64,000 bases of DNA from Brevibacillus migulae (GCF_004521915.1 NZ_SDKD01000017.1:59871-123870), one strand, 5' to 3'. Counted from the stretch's first letter, positions 8,443-18,305 are shown. Numbers and translations are program-made. The notes: generated by a model not told the origin, from the sequence alone.

Positions 8443-11400
8443 ATGGATAGAAGCGCAGAACAAAAGCAGCGCTTTACGATATTGTGTTCGCAGCTGGATT
8501 TGCCGCAAGAATGGCATTCCAGCTATTTTCAAGACGGGGAAATCGAAAAGCTGGAAGTGTACAAGCAGACAAAAGAATGGGTATTCCATTTTGCCTTGGC
8601 TCAGTTGCTGCCAGTCACCGTCTATCAGGGATTTGTAGGCAAGCTTAAGCAAACCTATGCGCACTTGGCAAAAATCGATGTCCGGATGCGCTATCGGCAA
8701 AAAGCGGCAGTCGAGCAAGGCGTCGAGGAATATTGGGATCTCGTGTTAGCTGCGCTGGAACCGAAAATCAATTCCTTGGCGGGTACGATTCGTTCCTCCC
8801 GCAAGACAATCGTCGGGGATGAGATCAAGATTCATGTCCCGACGGAGATGACGGTAGAAATGGCAAAGCGTAAGAAAGTGGATGCGGAATTAACCGAAGC
8901 CTTCTATCAGTTTACTCAGCTCCGATTGCGCTTCCAGTTTTTGGCGGAAGAAAGTGACGAAGCCTATCAAGCTTTCGTAGAGCAAAGACAAGAAGAAGAA
9001 CGCGCTTTGATCGAAGTCGTGATGAGCGCTCAATCTGAGAAAGACAGCAAGGATGCAGCAGCGCAAGCTATTACCACATTGGTGATTGGCTACGACATCA
9101 AGGAAGATCCGGTGCCGATCAAGGAAATTCAGGAAGAAGAGCGGCGCATTACCATTCATGGTACCGTATTTGGCGCCGAGCTTCGGGAATTGAAAAGCGG
9201 ACGTCATCTGCTGACGTTCCACCTGACCGACTATACGGATTCCCTGACGATCAAGGTGTTCTCGCGCGATAAAGAAGACGTAAAGATGCTGGAAGCGATC
9301 AAAGACGGTATGTGGCTCAAAGTGCGCGGCAGCGTCCAGCACGACACGTTTATGCGTGAGCTGGTCATGAACGCAAATGATATCAATCAGATCGAGCAGC
9401 GCGGACGTAAGGATTATGCCGAAGAAAAGCGGGTTGAACTCCACTGCCATACACCGATGAGTGCGCTGGACGGCGTAGCCCCAATCAAATCGATCTTTTC
9501 CACAGCGGCCAAATGGGGGCATAAAGCTGTTGCCGTGACAGATCACGGCGTAGTGCAGGCGTTTCCGGAGGCATACAGCAACGCGAAAAAGAACGGGATC
9601 AAATGCATCCTGGGGCTGGAAGCGTACGTCGTGGAAGATGGCGTGAACATCGTCTACAATCTCAACGCAGACGGCAGTAACGATTTTGTGATTGATGAAA
9701 ATACGCCTTACGTGGTATTCGACGTGGAAACGACCGGTTTAAATGCCGCAGAAAACACCATCATTGAGATTGCCGCAGTTAAGATGAAGGGCACTGAAAT
9801 CATCGACAAGTGGACGGAGCTCATCGATCCGGGACATCCAATTGGCGCGAAAACAACCGAGATTACCGGCATTACGACCGAAATGGTCGCTGGGAAGCCT
9901 ACGATTGACGTCGTGCTGCCGCAATTTAAGGAATTTGCCGGAGATGCGATTCTCGTTGCCCACAATGCGGAGTTCGACCAAGGGTTTATTAACGCTTGTG
10001 CACTGCGAATCGGGATGGAAACATGGAAAAATCCATTTTTAGATACATTGCCCTTAGCACGGATGCTTTATCCGGGGATGCGCAACTATCGTCTTGGCAC
10101 GATTGCGAAAAAGCTGAATGTTGAATTGATCAATGCCCACCGCGCGCTTGACGATACGGTCGCGCTTGCCCAAGTGTTCCAGCACATGTTGAAAGAAGTG
10201 AAAGAAAAAGAGATCGGCAGTCTTGCCGCTCTGAATGAAGCCAGCAATGCTCAAGCAGATTACAAGAGTTCAAGACCGTTTCACGCAACCATTTTGGTGA
10301 AGAACAAGACTGGCTTGAAAAACTTGTACAAGCTGGTAAGCCGCTCGCACACCGAGACCTTCTATCGTTGGCCGCGAATCATGCGCAGCCAGCTCATCAA
10401 GCATCGGGAAGGGCTCTTGCTGGGGACGGCATGCAAGGAAGGGGAAGTATTCCAGTCGATTCTGCGCGGGAAAACAAAAGAGGAAATCAAGCAGGTCGCG
10501 AGTTTCTATGATTATATCGAGTTGCAACCCCCAGCGCACTATTCGCCGCTCTTGCGAGATGAAAGCATCGCTTCTCTGGATGTCATTCACGGGTATCATA
10601 AAATGCTTGTCGAGATTGGGAAAGAATTGAATATACCAGTGGCAGCCACTGGCGACGTGCACTTTGTGAATCCGCAGGACGCTATTTTCCGCGATGTATT
10701 TTTGCTTTCTCAAGGAGATCAAAATGCGGGTAATCAGCCGCCGTTGTATCTGATGACTACCGATGAGATGCTGGAGGCATTCTCTTTCTTGGGCGAGGAT
10801 TTGGCGAAAGAAGTCGTAGTGACTGCGACCAATACGATCGCGGATATGATCGAGGATGTCAGCCCGATCCCAGACAAGCTGTACACCCCGATCATTGAAG
10901 GGGCCGATGATGAGCTGCGCAATATGTGCTACGAAAAGGCACGCAGGTTGTATGGGGATCCCCTGCCTGAGATCGTGGAAAAGCGTCTGGAGAAAGAGTT
11001 AAACAGTATCATTACCCACGGCTTCGGCGTGATTTATTTGATTTCGCAACGTCTCGTAACCAAATCGTTGACGGATGGCTATCTCGTAGGTTCTCGGGGG
11101 TCGGTAGGTTCTTCCTTTGTCGCGACGATGTCCGACATCACGGAGGTTAACCCGCTGCCGCCGCACTATTTGTGCCCGGGCTGCCAGCACAGCGAGTTCA
11201 TTACGGATGGTTCGATCGGTTCCGGGTTTGACCTGCCCGATAAGGATTGCCCGCAATGCGGCACGAAATACAATAAAGACGGACAAGATATTCCATTCGA
11301 AACGTTCCTTGGCTTTAAAGGGGATAAGGTTCCCGATATCGACTTGAACTTCTCCGGGGACTATCAGCCGAGAGCGCATAAATATACCCAGGAATTGTTC

Positions 11401-12753
11401 GGGGAGGATTATGTGTACCGTGCAGGAACGATCGGTACCGTGGCGGAAAAGACAGCATACGGGTATGTGCGTAAATACGCGGATGAGCGCGGAATGACGC
11501 TCCGGGGAGCGGAGATTGCCCGGATGGTAAACGGATGCACCGGTGTCAAGCGGACGACAGGCCAGCACCCGGGGGGCATTATCGTTGTGCCGGATTACAT
11601 GGAAATTGAAGACTTTTGTCCAATTCAATATCCGGCAGACGATAACGATTCAGAATGGCGCACGACCCATTTTGATTTCCATTCCATCCACGATAACTTG
11701 CTCAAACTCGATATTCTCGGGCACGACGATCCGACCGTCATTCGGATGCTGCAGGACTTGACGGGGTTGGATCCGAAAACCATACCGCTCGGGGAGCCGA
11801 AAACGATGTCCATTTTTAGTACCACGGAGGCGCTTGGCGTGACCCCTGAGCAGATTCGCACCAATATGGGGACGCTCGGAATCCCGGAATTCGGTACAAA
11901 GTTTGTGCGTCAGATGCTCGAGGATACCAAGCCGACTACATTTGCCGAGCTGGTGCAGATCTCCGGATTGTCACACGGGACGGACGTCTGGCTCAACAAC
12001 GCGCAGGATTTGATCCGCAATGGTACGTGCGTGCTCTCTGAGGTTATCGGTTGCCGGGATGACATCATGGTCTATTTGATCTATAAAGGCTTGGAGCCTT
12101 CCCGCGCATTTAAAATCATGGAGTCCGTGCGGAAAGGGAAAGGCGTTCCGGAAGAAGACCAAGAAGAGATGCGCAAAAACAATGTGCCGGAATGGTATAT
12201 TCAATCATGCCAGCGGATCAAATACATGTTCCCGAAAGCGCATGCTACGGCATACGTCATGATGGCCGTACGGATTGCGTACTTCAAAGTGCATTATCCG
12301 CTTGAGTTTTATGCCACCTATTTTTCGGTACGTGCAGACGATTTCGATATTCCGTTGATGGTGAAAGGCTCCTCTGCCATCCGTCAAAAAATCGAGGAGA
12401 TCGAAGAAAAAGGCCATGATGCGCAGCCGAAAGAAAAAGCGCTGCACACGGTACTGGAAATGGCGCTGGAAATGGTTGAGCGCGGCTTCCGTTTTGCGAA
12501 AGTGGATCTGTATAAATCGGATGCATCGAAGTTTTTGATTGAAGGCAATACTTTGATTGCACCGTTCCGTTCCATTCCCGGCTTGGGTGCCAACGCTGCG
12601 CTCAGCATTGTGAAGGCCAGAGAGGAAGGACCGTTTCTTTCCAAGGAGGATTTGCTTTCCCGTTCGAAGATCTCGAAAACGATCTTGGAATATTTGGATG
12701 AACAGGGTGCATTGCAGGAATTGCCTGAATCCAACCAGCTCTCTTTGTTCTGA
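8443..12753 (+). CDS. polC: DNA polymerase III alpha subunit, Gram-positive PolC type
   Basis: PolC is the main replicative polymerase of low-GC Gram-positives and carries its own proofreading exonuclease. Domain order: N-terminal domains; OB fold (about 225-330); PHP domain (ELHCHTPMSALDGV) interrupted by a DnaQ-like exonuclease (VFDVETTGLNAAENTIIEIAAVK, HNAEFDQGFI, HRALDDTVA); polymerase palm with a zinc finger (CPGC...CPQC) and the catalytic PDIDLNFSG; C-terminal helix-hairpin-helix. The last residues QLSLF form a sliding-clamp binding motif. The 1436 residues match B. subtilis PolC. The start ATG is preceded by AGGGAGGG. Confidence 0.98.
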   Translation: MDRSAEQKQRFTILCSQLDLPQEWHSSYFQDGEIEKLEVYKQTKEWVFHFALAQLLPVTVYQGFVGKLKQTYAHLAKIDVRMRYRQKAAVEQGVEEYWDLVLAALEPKINSLAGTIRSSRKTIVGDEIKIHVPTEMTVEMAKRKKVDAELTEAFYQFTQLRLRFQFLAEESDEAYQAFVEQRQEEERALIEVVMSAQSEKDSKDAAAQAITTLVIGYDIKEDPVPIKEIQEEERRITIHGTVFGAELRELKSGRHLLTFHLTDYTDSLTIKVFSRDKEDVKMLEAIKDGMWLKVRGSVQHDTFMRELVMNANDINQIEQRGRKDYAEEKRVELHCHTPMSALDGVAPIKSIFSTAAKWGHKAVAVTDHGVVQAFPEAYSNAKKNGIKCILGLEAYVVEDGVNIVYNLNADGSNDFVIDENTPYVVFDVETTGLNAAENTIIEIAAVKMKGTEIIDKWTELIDPGHPIGAKTTEITGITTEMVAGKPTIDVVLPQFKEFAGDAILVAHNAEFDQGFINACALRIGMETWKNPFLDTLPLARMLYPGMRNYRLGTIAKKLNVELINAHRALDDTVALAQVFQHMLKEVKEKEIGSLAALNEASNAQADYKSSRPFHATILVKNKTGLKNLYKLVSRSHTETFYRWPRIMRSQLIKHREGLLLGTACKEGEVFQSILRGKTKEEIKQVASFYDYIELQPPAHYSPLLRDESIASLDVIHGYHKMLVEIGKELNIPVAATGDVHFVNPQDAIFRDVFLLSQGDQNAGNQPPLYLMTTDEMLEAFSFLGEDLAKEVVVTATNTIADMIEDVSPIPDKLYTPIIEGADDELRNMCYEKARRLYGDPLPEIVEKRLEKELNSIITHGFGVIYLISQRLVTKSLTDGYLVGSRGSVGSSFVATMSDITEVNPLPPHYLCPGCQHSEFITDGSIGSGFDLPDKDCPQCGTKYNKDGQDIPFETFLGFKGDKVPDIDLNFSGDYQPRAHKYTQELFGEDYVYRAGTIGTVAEKTAYGYVRKYADERGMTLRGAEIARMVNGCTGVKRTTGQHPGGIIVVPDYMEIEDFCPIQYPADDNDSEWRTTHFDFHSIHDNLLKLDILGHDDPTVIRMLQDLTGLDPKTIPLGEPKTMSIFSTTEALGVTPEQIRTNMGTLGIPEFGTKFVRQMLEDTKPTTFAELVQISGLSHGTDVWLNNAQDLIRNGTCVLSEVIGCRDDIMVYLIYKGLEPSRAFKIMESVRKGKGVPEEDQEEMRKNNVPEWYIQSCQRIKYMFPKAHATAYVMMAVRIAYFKVHYPLEFYATYFSVRADDFDIPLMVKGSSAIRQKIEEIEEKGHDAQPKEKALHTVLEMALEMVERGFRFAKVDLYKSDASKFLIEGNTLIAPFRSIPGLGANAALSIVKAREEGPFLSKEDLLSRSKISKTILEYLDEQGALQELPESNQLSLF

Positions 12754-12779
12754 TCACAGGGGAACTACAGTGGCAAAGG

Positions 12780-12808
12780 TTGTCAAGTAGGTATTGTTAT
12801 GCTATAAT
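12780..12808 (+). promoter_or_regulatory. sigma-A promoter of the rimP-nusA-infB operon
   Basis: TTGTCA (12780-12785), a 17-base spacer and TATAAT (12803-12808), with an extended TGC just before the -10. This is one of the best promoter matches in the window. It lies 26 bases after polC and starts a leader of about 155 bases before rimP. Confidence 0.8.
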
Positions 12809-12843
12809 TTTTTTGGAAATACTGGTTATACACGCTGCGGATG

Positions 12844-12871
12844 AGAGTGGGGAAACCCACTCTTTCTTTCT
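12844..12871 (+). promoter_or_regulatory. attenuator-like hairpin with GAAA tetraloop in the rimP leader
   Basis: AGAGTGGG (12844-12851) pairs perfectly with CCCACTCT (12856-12863) around a GAAA tetraloop, followed by TTCTTTCT. The stem plus pyrimidine run lies about 30 bases after the expected transcription start. It could be a partial terminator or a protein-binding site that sets expression of the operon encoding NusA. That function is inference. Confidence 0.5.
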
Positions 12872-12970
12872 GGGTGAAAGGGGCATTCGATCGTTCGATG
12901 CGTCACATGCCAGCAGCAGGCAGCATGGACAGGCGGGTGAACTCGCCTTGCAGGAAGGAGGTACATAAAC

Positions 12971-13429
12971 ATGAGCAAAGTAACCCAAATCGTAGAAGAA
13001 CTGCTGACCCCAATTTTGGCTGAAATGAATTTAGAGTTGGTTGATATTGAGTACAAAAAAGAAGGCAGCAATTGGTTCCTGCGAATTTTTATTGATAATG
13101 AAACAGGCACAATTGATATTGATGACTGCGGCTCTGTGAGCGAGCGTCTGAGCCAACGTTTGGATGAGCTTGATCCGATTCCCACCGCTTACTTCCTGGA
13201 GGTCTCCTCGCCTGGTGCGGAACGCCCGCTGAAAAAGGAAAGCGATTTTCGGAAAGCAGTTGGCAAGCACGTACATCTCACCACAAAGGAACCAATCGAT
13301 GGTGATACCGTTTTCGAAGGGGAACTGCTTTCGTTTGAAAATGGCGTATTGACGGTGAAAGAAGCGAAGAAGACACATCAGATTGCGTTGGAGCAAATTG
13401 CAACCGCTCGGATGGCAATCGTCTTTTAG
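12971..13429 (+). CDS. rimP: ribosome maturation factor RimP
   Basis: RimP helps assemble the 30S subunit. The 152 residues carry the usual features: N-terminal alpha/beta domain (LELVDIEYKKEGSNWFLRIFID, then a DIDDCGSVSERLSQRLDE stretch) and the YFLEVSSPGAERPLKK signature, with a C-terminal small beta-barrel domain. The ATG has an AAGGAGG site. It is the first gene of the nusA-infB operon, as in most bacteria (ylxS in older B. subtilis naming). Confidence 0.96.
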   Translation: MSKVTQIVEELLTPILAEMNLELVDIEYKKEGSNWFLRIFIDNETGTIDIDDCGSVSERLSQRLDELDPIPTAYFLEVSSPGAERPLKKESDFRKAVGKHVHLTTKEPIDGDTVFEGELLSFENGVLTVKEAKKTHQIALEQIATARMAIVF

Positions 13430-13477
13430 AAAAAAGCAAAATGCAGGGATTGTACGAAAGGAGGAGGCACCAGCAAC

Positions 13478-14575
13478 ATGAACGCCGATTTTATTGAGGC
13501 ACTGGAAGCCATAGAAAAAGAGAAGGGTATTGCAAAAGACATACTGATCGAGGCGATCGAGGCGGCACTCATATCCGGATACAAGCGCAATTTCAACTCG
13601 GCCCAAAACGTGCGTGTGGATATTAACCGTTTTACCGGTCAAATTCGCGTGTTTGCACGGAAAACCGTAGTGGAAGAAGTGTTGGATACGCGCTTGGAGA
13701 TTTCCTTGGAAGCAGCACAAGAGATCGATCCGAACTTCCGTCTGGACGACATCGTTGAAATCGAAGTCACTCCGCGTGATTTTGGACGTATCGCCGCTCA
13801 GACAGCGAAGCAAGTCGTGACCCAGCGCATCCGTGAAGCGGAACGCGGACTGATTTACAGCCAGTTCATTGAACGCGAAGACGATATTGTCACAGGTGTG
13901 ATCCAGAGACAGGATGCGCGCTTTTATTACATCGATCTGGGCAAAGCAGAAGCGGTAATGCCATTGACGGAGAAAATGCCTACCGACGAGTTTAATCCGC
14001 AGGACCGGATCAAAGCATACATCATCAAAGTGGAAAAAACGACAAAAGGTCCGCAAATTATCGTGTCCCGTACGCATCCAGGATTGCTCAAGCGCCTGTT
14101 TGAGCTGGAGGTACCGGAAATTTATGACGGAACCGTTGAAATCAAATCGGTAGCCCGTGAAGCGGGAGACCGCTCAAAGATTGCCGTGCACTCCATCAAT
14201 CCGGAGGTAGATCCGGTAGGGGCTTGCGTGGGACCAAAAGGCTTGCGTGTCCAAACGATCGTCAACGAGCTGAAAGGTGAAAAGATTGACATCGTACGCT
14301 GGTCTGAGGATCCGGCTGAGTATGTGGCCAATGCACTGAGCCCATCGAAAGTGCTGCATGTGGAAGTAAATGCGGCAGAAAAAGTGACCCGAGTCATCGT
14401 TCCTGACTACCAATTGTCGCTTGCAATCGGGAAACGCGGTCAAAACGCACGTCTTGCGGCAAAATTGACAGGCTGGAAGATTGATATCAAGAGCGAGAGT
14501 CAGGCAGAGCAGGAAGGAATTCAATATCCAAAACTGTCTGAAACCGAAGAAGCCATGGGTGTGGAGCAAGAATGA
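13478..14575 (+). CDS. nusA: transcription termination/antitermination factor NusA
   Basis: NusA binds RNA polymerase and nascent RNA and stimulates pausing and intrinsic termination. Domains are an N-terminal polymerase-binding region (about 1-125), an S1 domain (VTGVIQRQDARFYYIDLGKAEAVMP), KH1 (VDPVGACVGPKGLRVQTIV) and KH2 (LSLAIGKRGQNARLAAKLTGWKIDI). The 365-residue protein lacks the C-terminal repeats of E. coli NusA, as is normal in Firmicutes. The ATG follows AAGGAGGAGG. The gene overlaps the next one by four bases. The hairpin in the operon leader is a possible target of NusA feedback, not shown here. Confidence 0.97.
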   Translation: MNADFIEALEAIEKEKGIAKDILIEAIEAALISGYKRNFNSAQNVRVDINRFTGQIRVFARKTVVEEVLDTRLEISLEAAQEIDPNFRLDDIVEIEVTPRDFGRIAAQTAKQVVTQRIREAERGLIYSQFIEREDDIVTGVIQRQDARFYYIDLGKAEAVMPLTEKMPTDEFNPQDRIKAYIIKVEKTTKGPQIIVSRTHPGLLKRLFELEVPEIYDGTVEIKSVAREAGDRSKIAVHSINPEVDPVGACVGPKGLRVQTIVNELKGEKIDIVRWSEDPAEYVANALSPSKVLHVEVNAAEKVTRVIVPDYQLSLAIGKRGQNARLAAKLTGWKIDIKSESQAEQEGIQYPKLSETEEAMGVEQE

Positions 14576-14862
14576 AAGTCAAAAAGATTCCGTTGCGAAA
14601 ATGCATAGTCTGCCAGGGTATGTTCCCGAAAAAAGAATTGATTCGTGTGGTGCGAACGCCACAGGAAGAAATCCTCATTGATCTAACAGGCAGGGCAGCG
14701 GGAAGAGGAACCTATGTCTGTAGGCAAGAGACCTGCATGAAGCCGGATACCTTTGCATCTGGCAAATGGAAGAAAGTGCTGGAGCGTTCACTCAACATGA
14801 CGATTAGTCAAGAGCAGTATGAAGCATTCCGCAACCGATGGCTGGAGACAATCGGCCAATGA
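14572..14862 (+). CDS. rnpM: YlxR/RnpM, RNase P modulator family
   Basis: This small basic protein of 96 residues belongs to the YlxR family (DUF448), described as an RNase P modulator (RnpM) in B. subtilis. The signature PLRKCIVCQGMFPKKELIRVV is at the N-terminus, followed by GRAAGRGTYVCRQETC, which together form the conserved RNA-binding fold. It overlaps nusA by four bases (ATGA) and ylxQ by four bases, so the three are translationally coupled. Confidence 0.92.
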   Translation: MKVKKIPLRKCIVCQGMFPKKELIRVVRTPQEEILIDLTGRAAGRGTYVCRQETCMKPDTFASGKWKKVLERSLNMTISQEQYEAFRNRWLETIGQ

Positions 14863-15167
14863 ATCGACAGCTAAAGCAAATGCTCGGGCTAGCCATGCGT
14901 GCGCGAAAAGTGGTGACAGGGGAAGAGCTTGTCGTCGGCGCGATTCGCAGCAACCAAGCGAAGCTCGTCCTACTTGCCACAGACGCATCGGCAAATACAA
15001 CCAAGAAAATTTCCGATAAGTGTAGCCATTACGCCGTGCCGCTTTATGTGCCAGCAGACCGTTTGGAATTGGGGGCGGCGATTGGCAAGGAAGCACGGGT
15101 AACGGTTGCCATTACGGACGCCAAGCTGGCGGACAGCATCCAGCACCTTCTCACACCTAATTCATAA
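14859..15167 (+). CDS. rplGA: YlxQ, L7Ae-family RNA-binding protein
   Basis: This L7Ae/L30e-fold protein of 102 residues is related to ribosomal protein L7Ae and binds kink-turn RNA. The visible signature is LGLAMRARKVVTGEELVVGAI, with KLVLLATDASANTTKKISDKC in the middle and a short hydrophobic C-terminal half. I chose the ATG at 14859, which overlaps the end of the preceding gene as ATGA. An in-frame start at 14838 would add seven residues inside that gene and has no ribosome site. It is conserved between ylxR and infB. Confidence 0.92.
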   Translation: MNRQLKQMLGLAMRARKVVTGEELVVGAIRSNQAKLVLLATDASANTTKKISDKCSHYAVPLYVPADRLELGAAIGKEARVTVAITDAKLADSIQHLLTPNS

Positions 15168-15178
15168 GGGGTGACATG

Positions 15179-17629
15179 ATGAAAACTCGTGTTTACGAAT
15201 ATGCAAAGAAGCATAATATGAGCAGCAAGGAAATACTCAACCTGCTGAAGCGGTTGAATATAGAAGTAGCGAATCATATGAGCATCATGGACGAAGAGAT
15301 GGTCAATAAAATCGAGGAACATATGGCGAAATTACGGGCCAATGCTCGTTTTGATAAAACGCCAGCGACACCCGCACAAGCTACGAACCAGGTTGAAAGC
15401 CAAGCGGCTGCGCCGGAAAAAAGAAGCGAGCAGGCAAAACCGCAACCCCATCAGGCTGCGGGTCAAGAGCCACGTAAACAAGAACGACCGAATGGACAGG
15501 GAGAACGTCCAAAAGGGAATCGACCGGACAATCAACATCGTCCACAGCAACAAAAAATACAGGGGAATCACCAGGAGAGAAAAACACACGATATGAGTCA
15601 ATCGACTAAAAAAACTGATCAACAAGTTGAGACCGCGCAAAATGTCAATGTAGAGCCAGATGATGTGAAAGTAGACGACTTTGAGGAGAAAGTAAATATT
15701 CCGGCAAAGGTCGCACTGGAAAAACGAGAAAAAATCAAAAAAGCGCCTGTACCGAAAAAGACTTATGAAGATCCGAAGAAAACGAACACACCGTTTAAAA
15801 ACAATAATAACCGCCGCAATGACAATCGCCGTGGCGGCCATCAATCTCAGCCGCAAGCACAGCGCCCTGTGATGGAACCACCTTCCAAAATCACGTTTAC
15901 AGAATCGCTGACAGTGGCGGAGCTTGCGAAAAAATTGCGTAAGGAACCGGCGGAAATTATTAAAAAATTATTTGGCTTAGGGATCATGGCAACCATCAAC
16001 CAAGATCTGGACAAAGACACCATTGAGTTGATCTGTGCCGAATACAACGTGGAAGTCGAAGAGAAGATTGTCATCGACGAAACCAATTTCGAAACAATCG
16101 AAGAAGTGGATAACCCTGCTGATCTGGTAGAACGTCCGCCAGTCGTAACCATTATGGGTCACGTTGACCACGGGAAAACCACTTTGCTCGATGCGATCCG
16201 CTCTACCAATGTGGTTGCGGGTGAGGCAGGCGGAATCACGCAGCACATCGGGGCGTACCAGGTCGAGATCAAAGGGAAGAAAATCACGTTCCTGGATACA
16301 CCGGGCCACGCTGCTTTTACAACAATGCGTGCACGCGGGGCGCAAATCACGGACGTAACCATTCTCGTCGTGGCAGCTGACGACGGCGTGATGCCACAAA
16401 CGATTGAAGCGATCAGCCATGCGAAAGCGGCGAAAGTGCCAATCATTGTGGCGGTTAACAAAATCGATAAGCCGGAAGCCAATATCGACCGCATCAAACA
16501 GGAATTGACCGAGTACGAACTGGTCGCGGAAGAATGGGGCGGCGAAACCATTTTCTGCCCGCTGTCTGCAAAACAGCGCACAGGTATCGAAGAGCTTCTC
16601 GAATACATCCTGCTCGTGTCTGAAGTGCAAGAGCTCAAAGCGAATCCAAATAAACGTGCCCGCGGTACCGTCGTTGAGGCCGAATTGGATAAAGGACGCG
16701 GACCGGTTGCAACCGTTCTTGTTCAGCACGGAACGCTGAAAATCGGTGACCCGATCGTAGTCGGTTCTGCCTATGGACGCATCCGCGCCATGGTGAACGA
16801 CAAAGGCCGCCGGATCAAGGAAGCACCACCATCCACACCTGTCGAAATTACGGGTCTGAATGATGTGCCGCAAGCCGGGGACCAATTCATGGTGTTCGAG
16901 GATGAGAAAAAGGCAAGAGCAATCGGGGAAGCAAGAGCTGTGAAGCAGCGTGACTCCGAACGCCGGGCAAGCAGCCGCGTTTCCTTGGATGATCTGTTCC
17001 AGCACATCCAAGAAGGCGATATCAAAGAGCTCAACCTCATCATCAAAGCTGACGTGCAAGGGTCTGTGGAAGCGCTCCGCGGTTCCTTGGAGAAAATTGA
17101 TGTCAATGGTACACGTGTGAAAATCATTCATACTGGTGCGGGTGCGATTACCGAGTCCGATGTAACCTTGGCGAATGCCTCCAATGCGATCATCATTGGT
17201 TTTAACGTTCGTCCTGAGCCGAATGCTCGCAGCATGGCAGAGCAAGAGAAGATCGACATTCGTCTCCACCGCGTGATTTACAACGTGATTGAAGAAATCG
17301 AAAGCGCCCTGAAAGGGATGCTCGATCCAGTATACAAAGAGTCCATTATCGGTACCGCTGAAATCCGTGAAGTGTTCAAAGTATCCAAAGTGGGGAACAT
17401 TGCCGGTTGCTATGTAACAGAAGGCAAGCTTACCCGCGATGCTGGGGCACGTGTCATTCGTGATGGTGTGGTCATTTATGAGGGCAAGCTGGATACCTTG
17501 AAACGCTTCAAAGACGATGTCAAGGAAGTTGCAACTGGTTATGAATGCGGATTGACCTTGGAACGATTCAATGACATCAAACAAGGTGACCTGGTAGAAG
17601 CATTCGTGATGGTTGAAGTGAAGGCCTAA
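15179..17629 (+). CDS. infB: translation initiation factor IF-2
   Basis: IF-2 delivers fMet-tRNA to the 30S subunit and promotes subunit joining. The N-terminal domain (MKTRVYEYAKKHNMSSKEIL) is followed by a long Gln/Lys/Asn-rich low-complexity linker (about residues 50-235) and the IF2-N domain. The G domain has GHVDHGKTTLLDAI, DTPGHAAFT and NKIDKPEA, and domains II, III and IV fill the rest, giving 816 residues. AAGGGGTG favours the ATG at 15179 over the adjacent ATG at 15176. The low-complexity linker is the usual variable part of the family. Confidence 0.97.
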   Translation: MKTRVYEYAKKHNMSSKEILNLLKRLNIEVANHMSIMDEEMVNKIEEHMAKLRANARFDKTPATPAQATNQVESQAAAPEKRSEQAKPQPHQAAGQEPRKQERPNGQGERPKGNRPDNQHRPQQQKIQGNHQERKTHDMSQSTKKTDQQVETAQNVNVEPDDVKVDDFEEKVNIPAKVALEKREKIKKAPVPKKTYEDPKKTNTPFKNNNNRRNDNRRGGHQSQPQAQRPVMEPPSKITFTESLTVAELAKKLRKEPAEIIKKLFGLGIMATINQDLDKDTIELICAEYNVEVEEKIVIDETNFETIEEVDNPADLVERPPVVTIMGHVDHGKTTLLDAIRSTNVVAGEAGGITQHIGAYQVEIKGKKITFLDTPGHAAFTTMRARGAQITDVTILVVAADDGVMPQTIEAISHAKAAKVPIIVAVNKIDKPEANIDRIKQELTEYELVAEEWGGETIFCPLSAKQRTGIEELLEYILLVSEVQELKANPNKRARGTVVEAELDKGRGPVATVLVQHGTLKIGDPIVVGSAYGRIRAMVNDKGRRIKEAPPSTPVEITGLNDVPQAGDQFMVFEDEKKARAIGEARAVKQRDSERRASSRVSLDDLFQHIQEGDIKELNLIIKADVQGSVEALRGSLEKIDVNGTRVKIIHTGAGAITESDVTLANASNAIIIGFNVRPEPNARSMAEQEKIDIRLHRVIYNVIEEIESALKGMLDPVYKESIIGTAEIREVFKVSKVGNIAGCYVTEGKLTRDAGARVIRDGVVIYEGKLDTLKRFKDDVKEVATGYECGLTLERFNDIKQGDLVEAFVMVEVKA

Positions 17630-17630
17630 T

Positions 17631-17912
17631 ATGGTTGGCGTGGTGCATGTGGAATTGTATATGCCCTCCTGCCAAAGCCTGAAGGATAAACGATCTATCG
17701 TAAAAAGTGTGTTGAGTCAACTCCGCGGCAAGCTGAATGTGTCGGCCGCGGAAATGGCTTATTTGGACCAATGGCAGCGTTGCGAAATCGCGATCGCTGC
17801 CGTTGCCAATGAAGTCGCTTTTTTACAGAAAGAATTGGCTGCAGCGATTCGCCTGGTGGAAAACGCTCCCGGGGTCGAGTTGATTCGAGCAGATACGGAA
17901 TACTACGATTAA
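17631..17912 (+). CDS. ylxP: YlxP family protein (DUF503)
   Basis: This 93-residue DUF503 protein is conserved between infB and rbfA in Bacillota; its precise role is unknown. The N-terminal VGVVHVELYMPSCQSLKDKRSIVKSVLSQLRGKLNVSAAE is the family signature. The fold resembles a small alpha/beta ferredoxin-like domain. The start lies one base after the infB stop, which points to translational coupling. A link to ribosome biogenesis is only suggested by the neighbours. Confidence 0.9.
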   Translation: MVGVVHVELYMPSCQSLKDKRSIVKSVLSQLRGKLNVSAAEMAYLDQWQRCEIAIAAVANEVAFLQKELAAAIRLVENAPGVELIRADTEYYD

Positions 17913-17936
17913 GCCTTTTTCGGGGGTGAAAACATC

Positions 17937-18305
17937 ATGTCGATGAACAAGACAAGAATGAGCCGCGTTGGCGAGGAAATTAAAAAAGAGCTAAGTGTAC
18001 TGCTACAGCGTGAAATGAAGGATCCGCGGATCGGTTTTGTAACGGTTACCGGTGTGGAGGTAACCAGTGACTTGCAGCAAGCGAAGGTGTTTGTCAGCAT
18101 TTTTGGAAATGATGAGCAACGCAATGCATCATTAGCAGGACTGCAAAAAGCAAAAGGCTTCTTGCGGTCGGAAATCGGGAAACGAGTAAAGCTCCGTCAT
18201 GTGCCCGATCTCGTCTTCAAACTGGATGAGTCCATTGATTACGGGAATAAAATCAATACCCTGCTGCGGGAAATCTCCGTCGAAGGAGAAGCCAAACATG
18301 ACTGA
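17937..18305 (+). CDS. rbfA: 30S ribosome-binding factor RbfA
   Basis: RbfA is a KH-fold assembly factor for the 30S subunit, needed for late 16S rRNA processing and cold adaptation. The 122 residues include RVGEEIKKELSVLLQREMKDPRIGFVTVTGVEVT and the C-terminal LRHVPDLVFKLDESIDYG signature. The ATG follows GGGGGTG. The gene overlaps nrnA by eight bases. Confidence 0.96.
   Translation: MSMNKTRMSRVGEEIKKELSVLLQREMKDPRIGFVTVTGVEVTSDLQQAKVFVSIFGNDEQRNASLAGLQKAKGFLRSEIGKRVKLRHVPDLVFKLDESIDYGNKINTLLREISVEGEAKHD

Noticed and set aside
15977..17584. 535-codon minus-strand frame opposite infB
   Set aside because: Shadow of the strongly coding plus strand; no motif and no ribosome site.
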